Source of the DNA: Tetragonia tetragonoides
Lineage: Eukaryota; Streptophyta; Magnoliopsida; Caryophyllales; Aizoaceae
Direction: 5' to 3'
Assembly: GCA_038025085.1 (NCBI GenBank)
Contig: CM076140.1
Span: 28,428,501-28,492,500, forward strand
DNA: 64,000 nucleotides
Shown here: positions 36,105 to 46,698 of the stretch, one piece after another
Layout: each line of letters starts with the position of its first letter
Numbering within the stretch: position 1 is the first letter of the stretch
Made by a program: the position numbers and the translations under genes
The notes under the pieces: model-generated
The model's input: the letters and a program-made list of their open reading frames with translations, nothing else
Databases searched by the model: none
What the model was told of the DNA's origin: nothing

Positions 36105-39100
36105 AAAAAGCATCCAAAAAGTTTGTTTGGATTCATTTGAGTGTGAAACTACACCTAAGATGTTTACAAGTACAAACAGGCGTCAACTCAAACTTTTGAA
36201 TCCATTTACGCGTTTTAAAAGCTCATACGAGTAGGGTGAATGAGATTTGAGTTCTTTTGTGTTGTATATTAAGAGAATGCATCCAAACACTTTGTTGGCA
36301 TTCATTTGAGTGTGAAACTACACCTCGGATGTTTACAAGTACAAACAAGCTTTTCAATGCATTTACGCGTTTTAACAGCTCTTACGAGTAGGGTGATAGA
36401 GATTTAGTTCTTTTGTGTAGTATATTTAGAGAAAGCACCCAAATGTTCTGTTTGCATTCATCTGAGTATGAAACTACACCAAGAATGTTTTAAAGTGCAA
36501 ACAAGCTTCAACTCAAGCTTTTGAATGCATTTACGCGTTTTAAAAGCTAATACGAGTAGGGTGAAAGAGATTGGAGTTCTTTTGTGTTGTATATTAAGAG
36601 AAAGCATCCAAATACTTTGTTTGGATTCATTTGAGTGTGAAACTACACCTAGGATGTTTACAAGTACAAACAAGCTTTAACTCAAGCTTTTGAATGCATT
36701 TACGCGTTTTAAAAGCTCATACGAGTAGGGTGAAAGAGATTTGAGTTCTTTTGTGTTGTATATTAAGAGAAAGCACCCAAATACTTTGTTTGGATTCATT
36801 TGAGTGTGAAACTACACCTAGGATGTTTACAAGTACAAACAAGCTTCAACTCAAGCTTTTGAATGCATTTACGCGTTTTAAAAGCTCATACGAGTAGCGT
36901 GAAAGAGATTTGAGTTCTTTTGTGTTGTATATTAAGAGAAAGCATCCATATACTTTGTTTGCATTCATTTGAGTGTGAAACTACGCCTAGGATATTTACA
37001 AGTACAAACAAGCTTCAACTCAAGCTTTTGAATGCATTTACGCGTTTTAAAAACTCATACGTGTAGGGTGAAAGAGATTTGAGTTCTTTTGTGTTGTATA
37101 TTAAGAGAAAGCACCCAAATACTTTGTTTGGATTCATTTGAGTGTGAAACTACACATAGGATGTTTACAAGTACAAACAAGATTCAACTCAAGCTTTTGA
37201 ATGCATTTACGCGTTTTAAAAGCTCATACGAGTAGGGTGAAAGAGATTTGAGTTCTTTTGTGTTGTATATTAAGAGAAAGCATCCAAATACTTTGTTTGC
37301 ATTCATTTGAGTGTGAAACTACGCCGAGGATGTTTACAAGTACACACAAGCTTCAACTCAAGCTTTTGAATGCATTTACGCGTTTTAAAAGCTCATACGA
37401 GTAGGGTGAAAGAGATTTGAGTTCTTTTGTGTTGTATATTAAGAGAAAGCACCCAAATACTTTGTTTGCATTCATTTGAGTGTGAAACTACACCTAGGAT
37501 GTTTACAAGTATAAACAAGCTTCAACTCAAGCTTTCGAATGCATTTACGAGTTTTAAAAGCTCATACGAGTAGGGTGAAAGAGATTTGAGTTCTTTTGTA
37601 TTGTATATTAAGAGAAAGCATCCAAATACTTTGTTTGCATTCATTTGAATGTGAAACTACACCTAGGATGTTTACAAGTACAAACAACCTTAAACTCAAG
37701 CTTTTGAGTGCATTTACGCGTTTTAAAAGCTCATACGAGTAGGGTGAAAGAGATTTGAGTTCTTTTGTGTTGTATATTAAGAGAAAGCATCCAAATAATT
37801 TTTTTGGATTCATTTGTGTGTGAAACTACACCTAGGATGTTTACAAGTACAAACAAGCTTCAACTCAAACTTTCGAATGCATTTACGAGTTTTAAAAGCT
37901 CAGACGAGTAGGGTGAAAGAGATTTGAGTTCTTTTGTGTTGTCTATTAAGAGAAAGCATCCGAATACTTTGTTTGCATTCATTTGAGTGTGAAACTACAC
38001 CTATGATGTTTACAAGTACAAACAAGCTTCAACTCAAGCTTTTGAATGCATTTACGCGTTTTAACAGCTCTTACGAGTAGGGTGACAGAGATTTAGTTCT
38101 TTTGTGTTGTATATTTAGAGAAAGCACCCAAATGTTCTGTTTGCATTCATTTGAGTATGAAACTACACCAAGATGGTTTTAAAGTGCAAACAAGCTTCAA
38201 CTCAAGCTTTTGAATGCATTTACGCGTTTTAAAAGCTAATACGAGTAGGGTGAAAGAGATTGGAGTTCTTTTGTGTTGTATATTAAGAGAAAGCGTCCAA
38301 ATACTTTGTTTGGATTCATTTGAGTGTTAAACTACACCTAAGATGTTTACAAGTACAAACAAGCTTCAACTCAAGCTTTTGAATGCATTTACGCGTTTTA
38401 AAAGCTCATAAGAATAGGGTGAAAGAGATTTGAGTTCGTTTGTGTTGTATATTAAGAGGAAGCATCCAAATACTTTGTTTGGATTCATTTGAGTGTGAAA
38501 CTACACCTAGGATGTTTACAAGTACAAACAAACTTTAACTCAAACTTTTGAATCCATTTACGCGTTTTAAAAGCTCATACGAATAGGGTGAAAGTGATTT
38601 GAGTTCTTTTGTGTTGTATATTAAGAGAAAGCACCCAAATACTTTGTTTGGATTCATTTGATTGTGAAACTACACCTAGGATGTTTACAAGTACAAACAA
38701 GCTTCAACCCAAACTTTTGAATGCATTTACGCGTTTTAACAACTCTTGCGACTATGGTGATACAGACTGAGTTCTTTTGTGTTGTATATTAAGAGAAAGC
38801 ATCCAAATACTCTGTTTGGATTCATTTAAGTGTAAAACTACACCTGGGATGTTTACAAGTACAAACAAGCTTCAACTCAAACTTTTGAATGCATTTACGC
38901 GTTTCAAAAGCTCATACGAGTAGGGTGAAAAAGATTTGAGTTCTTTTGTGTTGTATATTATGAGAAAGCATCCAAATACTTTGTTTGCATTCATTTGAGT
39001 ATGAAACTACACCAAGAATGTTTTAAAGTGCAAACAAGCTTCAACTCAAGGTTTTGAATTTATTTACGCGTTTTAAAAGCTCATACGAGTAGGGTGAAAG

Positions 39101-40174
39101 AGATTTAAGTTCTTTTGTGTTGTATGTTAATAGAAAGCTTCCAAATACTTTGTTTGGATTCATTTGAGTGTGAAACTACACCTAGGATGCTTACAAGTAC
39201 AAACAAGCTTCAACTCAAGCTTTCGAAAGCATTTACGAGTTTTAAAAGCTCATACGAGTAGGGTGAAAGAGATTTGAGTTCTTTTGTGTTGTATATTAAG
39301 AGAAAGCATCCAAATACTTTGTTTGCATTCATTGGAATGTGAAACTATACCTAGGATGTTTACAAGTACAAACAAGCTTAAACTCAAACTTTTGAGTGCA
39401 TTTACGCGTTTTAAAAGCTCATACGAGTAGGGTGAAAGAGTTTTGAGTTCTTTTGTGTTGTATATTAAGAGAAAGCATCCAAATACTTTATTTGGATTCA
39501 TTTGAGTGTGAAACTACACCTAAGATGTTTACAAGTACAAACAAGCTTAAACTCAACCTTTTGAGTGCATTTACGCGTTTTAAAAGCTCATACGAGTAGG
39601 GTGAAAGGGATTTGAGTTCTTTTGTGTTGTATATTAAGAGAAAGCATCCAAATACTTTGTTTGGATTCATTTGAGTGGTTGTTTACAAGTACAAACAAGC
39701 TTCAACTAAAGCTTTTGAATTTGAGTTCTTTTGTGTTGTATGTTAACAGAAAGCATCCAAATACTTTGTGTGGGTTCATTTGAGTGTGAAACTACACCTA
39801 AGATGTTTACAAGTACAAACAAGCTTAAACTGAAGCTTTTGAGTGCATTTACGCGTTTTAAAAGCTCATACGAGTAGGGTGAAAGAGATTTGAGTTGTTT
39901 TGTGTTGCATATCAAGAGAAAGCATCCAAATACATTGTTTGGATTCATTTGAGTGTGAAACTACACCTAAGTTGTTTACAAGTACAAACAAGCTTCAACT
40001 CAAACTTTCGAATGCATTTACGAGTTTTAAAAGCTCATACGAGTGGGGTGAAAGAGATTTGAGTGCTTTTGTGTTGTATATTAAGAGAAAGCATCCAAAT
40101 ACTTTGTGTGGATTCATTTGAGTGTGAAACTACACCTAAGATGTTTACAAGTACAAACAAGCTTCAACTCAAGC
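36105..40174 (+). repeat. Satellite segment C (third of three related segments)
   Basis: It starts mid-monomer at AAAAAGCATCC and follows segment B at offset 13,563, then 13,732. It keeps the CATCCGAATAC variant at about 37960 that B lost by conversion, and it shares B's 15-bp deletion near 39676. Together with the TE block it forms a tandem duplication, with order B, TE1 block, C, TE2 block. No gene seen. Confidence 0.87.
39614..39722 (+). repeat. Doubly truncated monomer, 109 bp (segment C)
   Basis: Same two deletions as at 25882-25990 (GAGTG to GTTGTTTAC, and TTTTGAA to TTTGAGTTC). It supports B and C as sister copies. Confidence 0.86.
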
Positions 40175-43080
40175 TTTTGAATGCATTTACGCGTTTTAAC
40201 AGCTCTTACGACAAGGGTGATAGAGATTTAGTTCTTTTGTGTTGTATATTAAGAGAAAGCACCCAAATGTTTTGTTTGCATTCATTTGAGTATGAATCTA
40301 CACCAAGAATGTTTTAAAGTGCAAACAAGCTTCAACTCAAGCTTTTGAATGCATTTACGCGTTTTAAAAGCTCATACGAGTAGGGTGAAAGAGATTTAAG
40401 TTCTTTTGTGTTGTATATTAAGAGAAAGCATCCACATACTTTGTTTGGATTCATTTGAGTGTGAAACTACACCAAGGATGTTTACAAGTACAAACAAGCT
40501 TCAACTCAAGCTTTTGAATGCATTTACGCGTTTTAACAGCTCTTACGACTATGGTGATAGAGACTGAGTTCTTTTGTGTTGTATATTAAGAGAAAGCAGC
40601 CAAATACTTTTTTTGTATTCATTTGAGTGTGAACCTACACCTATGATGTTTACAAGTACAAACAAGCTTCAACTCAAGCTTTTGAATGCATTTACGTGTT
40701 TTAACAGCTCTTACGACTAGGGTGATAGAGATTTTGTTCTTTTGTGTTGTATATTAAGATAAAGCACCCAAATGTTCTGTTTGCATTCATTTGAGTATGA
40801 AACTACACCTGGGATGTTTACAAGTGCAAACAAGCTTCAACTCAAGCTGTTGAATGCATTTACGCGTTTTAAAAGCTCATACGAGTAGGGTGAAAGAGAT
40901 TTGAGTTCTTTTGTGTTATATATTAAGAGAAAGCATTCAAATACATTGTTTGGATTCATTTGAGTGTGAAACTACACCTAAGATGTTTACAAGTACAAAC
41001 AAACTTCAACTCAAGCTTTTGAATCCATTTACGCGTTTTAAAAGCTCATACGAATAGGGGGAAAGAGATTTGAGTTCTTTTGTGTTGTATATTAAGAGAA
41101 AGTATCCAAACACTTTATTTGCATTCATTTGAGTGTGAAATTACACCTAAGATGTTTACAAGTAGAAAAAAGCTTCAACCCAAGCTTTTGAATGCATTTA
41201 CGCGTTTTAACAGCTCTTACGACTATGGTGATAGAGACGGAGTTCTTTTGTGTTGTATATTAAGAGAAAGCATCCAAATACTTTGTTTGTATTCATTTGA
41301 GTGTGAAACTACACCTAAGATTTTTACAAGTACAAACAAGCTTCAACTCAAGCCTTTGAATGCATTTACGCGTTTTAAAAGCACATACCAGTAGGGTGAA
41401 AAAGATTTGAGTTCTTTTGTGTTGTCTATTAAGAGAAAGCATCCAAATACTTTTTTGCATTCATTTGAGTGTGAAACTACACCTATGATGTTTACAAGTA
41501 CAAACAAGCTTCAACTCAAGCTTCTGAATGCATTTACGCATTTTAACAGCTCTTACGACTAGGGTGATAGAGATTTAGTTCTTTTGTGTTGTATATTAAG
41601 AGAAAGCACCCAAATATTTTGTTTGCATTCATTTGAGTATGAATCTACACCAAGAATGTTTTAAAGTGCAAACAAGCTTCAACTCAAGCTTTTGAATGCA
41701 TTTACGCGTTTTAAAAGCTCATACGAGTAGGGTGAAAGAGATTTGAGTTCTTTTGTGTTGTATATTAAGAGAAAGCATCCAAATACTTTGTTTGCATTCA
41801 TTTGAATGTGAAACTACACCTAGGATGTTTACAAGTACAAACAACCTTAAAGTCAAGCTTTTGAGTGCATTTACGCGTTTTAAAAGCTCATACGAGTAGG
41901 GTGAAAGAGATTTGAGTTCTTTTGTGTTGTATATTAAGAGAAAGCATCCAAATAATTTGTTTGGATTCATTTGTGTGTGAAACTACACCTAGGATGTTTA
42001 CAAGTACAAACAAGCTTCAACTCAAACTTTCGAATGCATTTACGAGTTTTAAAAGCTCAGACGAGTAGGGTGAAAGAGATTTGAGTTCTTTTGTGTTGTC
42101 TATTAAGAGAAAGCATCCGAATACTTTGTTTGCATTCATTTGAGTGTGAAACTACACCTATGATGTTTACAAGTACAAACAAGCTTCAACTCAAGCTTTT
42201 GAATGCATTTACGCGTTTTAACAGCTCTTACGAGTAGGGTGACAGAGATTTAGTTCTTTTGTGTTGTATGTTTAGAGAAAGCACCCAAATGTTCTGTTTG
42301 CATTCATTTGAGAATGAAACTACACCAAGATTGTTTTAAAGTGCAAACAAGCTTCAACTCAAGCTTTTGAATGCATTTACGCGTTTTAAAAGCTAATACG
42401 AGTAGGGTGAAAGAGATTGGAGTTCTTTTGTGTTGTATATTAAGAGAAAGCATCCATATACTTTGTTTGGATTCATTTGAGTGTGAAACTACACCTAAGA
42501 TGTTTACAAGTACAAACAAGCTTCAACTCAAGCTTTTGAATGCATTTACGCGTTTTAAAAGCTCATAAGAATAGGGTGAAAGAGATTTGAGTTCGTTTGT
42601 GTTGTATATTAAGAGGAAGCATCCAAATACTTTGTTTGGATTCATTTGAGTGTGAAACTACACCTAGGATGTTTACAAGTACAAACAAACTTTAACTCAA
42701 ACTTTTGAATCCATTTACGCGTTTTAAAAGCTCATACGAATAGGGTGAAAGTGATTTGAGTTCTTTTGTGTTGTATATTAAGAGAAAGCACCCAAATACT
42801 TTGTTTGGATTCATTTGATTGTGAAACTACACCTAGGATGTTTACAAGTACAAACAAGCTTCAACCCAAGCTTTTGAATGCATTTACGCGTTTTAACAAC
42901 TCTTGCGACTATGGTGATACAGACTGAGTTCTTTTGTGTTGTATATTAAGAGAAAGCATCCAAATACTCTGTTTGGATTCATTTAAGTGTAAAACTACAC
43001 CTGGGATGTTTACAAGTACAAACAAGCTTCAACTCAAACTTTTGAATGCATTTACGCGTTTTAAAAGCTCATACGAGTAG
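40175..43080 (+). repeat. Satellite mosaic between segment C and the TE2 block
   Basis: From about 41.08 to 41.7 kb this follows 27.5-28.17 kb at offset 13,566. It then switches near 41.7 kb to a run that copies 18.5-19.87 kb (offset 23,212), and at 43081-43085 it switches back to the 27.66-kb sequence (GGTGATAGAGACGG). The net gain over the TE1 left flank is 1,854 bp, which is eleven monomers. No gene seen. Confidence 0.85.
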
Positions 43081-43743
43081 GGTGATAGAGACGGAGTTCT
43101 TTTGTGTTGTATATTAAGAGAAAGCATCCAAATACTTTGTTTGTATTCATTTGAGTGTGAAACTACACCTAAGATGTTTACAAGTACAAACAAGCTTCAA
43201 CTCAAGCCTTTGAATGCATTTACGCGTTTTAAAAGCACATACCAGTAGGGTGAAAAAGATTTGAGTTCTTTTGTGTTGTCTATTAAGAGAAAGCATCCAA
43301 ATACTTTTTTGCATTCATTTGAGTGTGAAACTACACCTATGATGTTTACAAGTACAAACAAGCTTCAACTCAAGCTTCTGAATGCATTTACGCGTTTTAA
43401 CAGCTCTTACGACTAGGGTGATAGAGATTTAGTTCTTTTGTGTTGTATATTAAGAGAAAGCACCCAAATAATTTGTTTGCATTCATTTGAGTATGAATCT
43501 ACACCAAGAATGTTTTAAAGTGCAAACAAGCTTCAACTCAAGCTTTTGAATGCATTTACGCGTTTTAAAAGCTCATACGAGTAGGGTGAAAGAGATTTGA
43601 GTTCTTTTGTGTTGTATATTAAGAGAAAGCATCCAAATTTTGTTTGGATTCACTTGAGTGTGAAACTACACCGAGGATGTTCACAACTACAAACAAGCTT
43701 CAACCCAAGCTTTTGAAAGCATTTACACGTTTTAACTGGCAGT
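43081..43743 (+). repeat. Satellite left flank of TE2
   Basis: Matches 27661-28323 at offset 15,420 with a few substitutions (for example CACTTGAGTG for CATTTGAGTG near 43651). It ends ATTTACACGTTTTAAC, then TGGCAGT, then the LTR, exactly as at TE1. The identical junction shows that both elements come from one insertion. Confidence 0.92.
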
Positions 43744-44365
43744 TGATGTGAAATAAGTAATAAAACGGAAATTAACCTTTGATAGTATCACACAAAGGGA
43801 TCTTGTTCAAGAATCACTCAAGAACAACTCACGAATCACTCGTAAGGGTTTCAACCTGAATCACTCAGTTTCAGAGGTAAATACTCACGTATTCAATATT
43901 AATCATCAAAGCACGAGTTTACAGTAGCAAAGATGTCCCCTATTTATAGACAAAGAAATCTAAAGCTATTCGGAATCCTAATCCTAGTCCGAATAGGAAA
44001 CTAACTACGAAACTGACTACAATTTGTAAAACGGACTAACTAACAGCTTTCCTAACACCTAATGGACTCCTAATGCTAATAATAATAAGATTATTACTTT
44101 CCTAAACATACTCTAACTAATTAAGGAAATAGGCAAACGAAATCAAACTCAAACAGCTAATTACTTGGCGCCCAAGGCTAAAACCGCTGGAACAGTTTTG
44201 CTCTGTAACTTCAATTGCCTTTTCAACTCCTTTACGTTCTGAATATGGGAAAACTCAAAGCATGGGAGTTTTAGATGTCGTTTCCAGCTTTCTACAGAAC
44301 TTTTAATCACCACGATCCCATGTCGTATGAGTGAGTTATGATTAAAATACGAACCAGTGTAGAAG
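43744..44365 (-). repeat. 3' LTR of TE2, 622 bp
   Basis: Direct repeat of 46077-46698. By eye about eight substitutions and two 1-bp indels separate the two LTRs (about 1.3-1.6%). The repeat proper ends AGAAG at 44365. Including the next six bases (CTGTCA, to 44371) would give a minus-strand start TGACAG and the canonical TG...CA ends. Those six bases are absent beyond the 5' LTR, where satellite begins. Confidence 0.92.
43940..43949 (-). promoter_or_regulatory. TATA box in 3' LTR of TE2
   Basis: Minus strand CTATAAATAG, identical to that in the 5' LTR. In a 3' LTR it would direct transcription outward into the satellite array. Function is inferred only. Confidence 0.6.
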
Positions 44366-45207
44366 CTGTCAAAATTACGGGAATCCTGATAACGAATGTG
44401 ATCATATAATAAGAGCTTTAATCCCGACCTTGTATGGAAACTCCATGTAATTATCTTTATAGGAGTCAATTTAATGCATAACCACCAAAGGAACTCGATG
44501 TAAACAAGAATAAATGTTCTCTTGCTAGTTCCTTTGTTGTTCTGTTTACTTTGCACACTTGCTCCCGCATCAATCTCCCTTTCTTCAAAAAGAATTGTCC
44601 TCAGTTCTTCGTATATAGTAATCTTCTCCCAAACCTGTATATTCATCAAATTTTCCTTACAAATTTCCAATGAACCCACAAGGTTAAGAGCCTTGCTGCT
44701 GTCTTCATGATGGACATCTCTTTCTTGTTCTTGATCAAAGCTAGATTCAAGAAGTTCTAACTCCATCTCGGATTCCTCTTGCATGTCATAAATATAATCA
44801 AGATCTTCAAGGAAATCACCAATATTTTCTGGTTCAATGAATATTTCTTCGATAAACTCATCAACCACAGTTGGTAGTCTTGAATTATTAACTTGAACAA
44901 CAATAAGGGGGTCAATGTTATTGGTCTTTCCTTGTGAATCTTCAATAGGAACAATATCTTTAAAGTAATCATCAAGATCTGGTTTTCCTTTGAATGTATC
45001 CACAACAAAGAGCCTATCTTCATTGATGGGTTGATCATTTATTATGCATCCTTTCATGTAGTCCAACTTATGATTTCGATGTTGACGCACTTGTTGGTAT
45101 GCTTGTTGTGCTCGTAGGTGCACTAGTTGTTGCTCCTTCTCTTGCCTCTCAATCTTGAGAGCTATCTTGCAAACATACTCAAAGGATATGTAAGGAACAA
45201 GCTCCAC
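44366..45207 (-). pseudogene. Gag downstream region of TE2
   Basis: An open frame starts at Met 45207 and stays open through the internal region into the 3' LTR, ending at 44161 (348 codons, about the last 68 from LTR sequence). The start of the frame (MELVPYISFEYVCKIALKIE) matches the end of a Ty3/gypsy Gag core and lies in a different frame from the core at 45218-45913, so one base has been gained or lost between them. Then come a Gln/Arg-rich stretch, an acidic stretch rich in D and E (about residues 75-170) and a tail without recognisable domains. There is no CCHC zinc knuckle or DTG/DSG protease motif. I call it the second half of a broken gag plus non-coding internal sequence; an independent protein is possible but unsupported. 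Confidence 0.75.
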
Positions 45208-45217
45208 CTTGCGCCTT

Positions 45218-45913
45218 TTAAGTTGAGTTTAGTCCTTTGATGAATCTTGCAATCTTTAACTCTTCCCTCTCCACGAGATCACACATCATGTGCGCGTTTT
45301 CAAACTTTTGGAGGTAGTCTTGTACACTTGAGGTTTCTTGGATTAAGGACGTGAGTTTCAAGAACTGTGCTTGCTCAAACTCTTTAGGCAAAAATTGGTT
45401 CTTTAAATGTTTCTTGAGTTTGTCCCAAGTCTCAATCTTTGCTTTCCCGTCCTTCTTGCGTCGAGCCTTTAGTTTTTCATACCAAAAAGAAGCATGCTTG
45501 GTGAGTTTATGCGTGGCTAACTTGCATCTTCGCCGCTCATCATACTCCTTGTATTCAAAGACTCTCTCCATAGTTCTAAGCCAATCAAGAAATGCCTCTG
45601 GATCGTAGGAACTGTCATATTCAGGGAGTTCGACTTTCAAGTTCCTATCATCATCATAGGGGTGTCGTGGTTTAGGAGCGTCATTGGTTCTAGTCCCACT
45701 TGTGTCTTCAAACTCCTCATCGAAGTTGGGGTCACGGTTGTGGTTTCTCCAATGAATTCCGTGCATCCTTGTCTCCATGTTTTCCCTATCTTCTTGGTTT
45801 CTTCTTTCCATAGCAACCATCCGCTCTACCATCCGCTCTTCTTGAGTTTTGAAAGATGCCCTGAGATCCTCCATGGCTGTTAACAACTTTGCTAGTTCGT
45901 TGGGCTCACCCAT
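45218..45913 (-). pseudogene. gag: Ty3/gypsy-type Gag core of TE2
   Basis: Structural capsid protein that would package element RNA in cytoplasmic virus-like particles. The open frame reaches back to 46096, but that part translates the primer-binding site and LTR. The Met at 45913 (MGEPNELAKLL) is the likelier start, giving 231 residues. Residues about 6-50 form a highly charged, coiled-coil-like helix. About residues 93-230 match the retrotransposon Gag domain: KVELPEYDSSYDPEAFLDWL, then LATHKLTKHASFWYEKL, a lysine-rich segment with WDKLKKHLKNQFLP, and SVQDYLQKFENAHMMCDLVE. The frame stops at 45218-45220, right where the Gag core should continue, and the continuation is in another frame at 45207. 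The same break exists in TE1, so it predates the duplication. The motif set is chromovirus-like; lineage is not settled. Confidence 0.85.
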
Positions 45914-46060
45914 AGCTTTGGTTGTTGGTTTCTTGGGGGTTTCTTGGCTGTCTTCGTGAACAAAGGGCGGATCTTGCAAGAATCTTTCTCTAAAGCTCGC
46001 TATGGTGTCGTGTTTATGCTCAGGACCGTGTTGTTTAAACTTAAGAAAGCTCAAACCTTT

Positions 46061-46073
46061 GGCTCTGATACCA
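46061..46073 (-). other. Primer-binding site of TE2 (initiator-Met tRNA type)
   Basis: Minus strand TGGTATCAGAGCC, three bases from the LTR end (CACATCA). Identical to TE1. Confidence 0.92.
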
Positions 46074-46076
46074 AGT

Positions 46077-46698
46077 TGATGTGAAATAAGTAACAAAACG
46101 GAAATTAACCTTTGATAGTATCACACAAAGGGATCTTGTTCAAGAATCACTCAAGAACAACTCACGAATCACTCGTAAGGGTTTCAACCTGAATCACTCA
46201 GTTTGAGGGGTAAATACTCACGTATTAAATAATTAATCACCAAAGCACGAGTTTACAGTAGCAAAGATCTCCCCTATTTATAGACAAAGAAATCTAAAGC
46301 TATTCGGAATCCTAATCCTAGTCCGAATAGGAAACTAACTACGAAACTGACTACAATTGTAAAACGGACTAACTAACAGCTTTCCTAACACCTAATGGAT
46401 TCCTAATGCTAATAATAATCAGATTATTACTTTCCTAAACATACTCTAACTAATTAAGGAAATAGGCAAACGAAATCAAACTCAAACAGCTAATTACTTG
46501 GCGCCCAAGGCTAAAACCGCTGGAACAGTTTTGCTCTGTAACTTCAATTGCCTTTTCAACTCCTTTACGTTCTGAATATGGGAAAACTCAAAGCATGGGA
46601 GTTTTAGATGTCGTTTCCAGCTTTCTACAGAACTTTTAATCACCACGATCCCATGTCGTATGAGTGAGTTATGATTAAAATACGAACCAGTGTAGAAG
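46077..46698 (-). repeat. 5' LTR of TE2, 622 bp
   Basis: On the plus strand it begins TGATGTGAAATAAGTAAC and ends CCAGTGTAGAAG, then joins satellite AGATTGGAGTTC. It is nearly identical to 30138-30759 (about two differences) and less similar to its own partner at 43744. The order of events is therefore insertion, then LTR divergence, then duplication of the whole locus. Confidence 0.93.
46274..46283 (-). promoter_or_regulatory. TATA box in 5' LTR of TE2
   Basis: Minus strand CTATAAATAG, placed about 420 bp from the LTR's inner end. A plausible core promoter for element transcription toward gag. Confidence 0.65.

Larger units (their letters stand above)
43744..46698 (-). mobile_element. Non-autonomous gag-only LTR retroelement, copy 2 (TE2)
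   Basis: This is the more complete copy, 2,955 bp, minus strand. It has a 3' LTR (43744-44365), an internal region of about 1.7 kb, a primer-binding site (46061-46073) and a 5' LTR (46077-46698). The internal region holds a Ty3/gypsy-type Gag split by a frameshift and an acidic, low-complexity downstream frame. Protease, reverse transcriptase, RNase H and integrase are absent. Known gag-only short LTR elements of plants (TR-GAG type) have this architecture. No matching target-site duplication is found; satellite resumes about 23 bp out of register across the insertion. Alternative: a deletion derivative of a full chromovirus-like element. Mobilisation would need enzymes from another element. 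Confidence 0.9.

Noticed and set aside
44366..45207. Protease, reverse transcriptase or integrase coding in the retroelement
   Set aside because: No protease, YxDD-type polymerase or zinc-binding integrase motif is readable in any frame between the LTRs, and the internal region is too short for pol.
45351..45608. Plus-strand frames opposite gag (29410-29634, 29723-29944, 45351-45608, 45662-45883)
   Set aside because: Antisense shadows of the Gag core, which has recognisable motifs on the minus strand.
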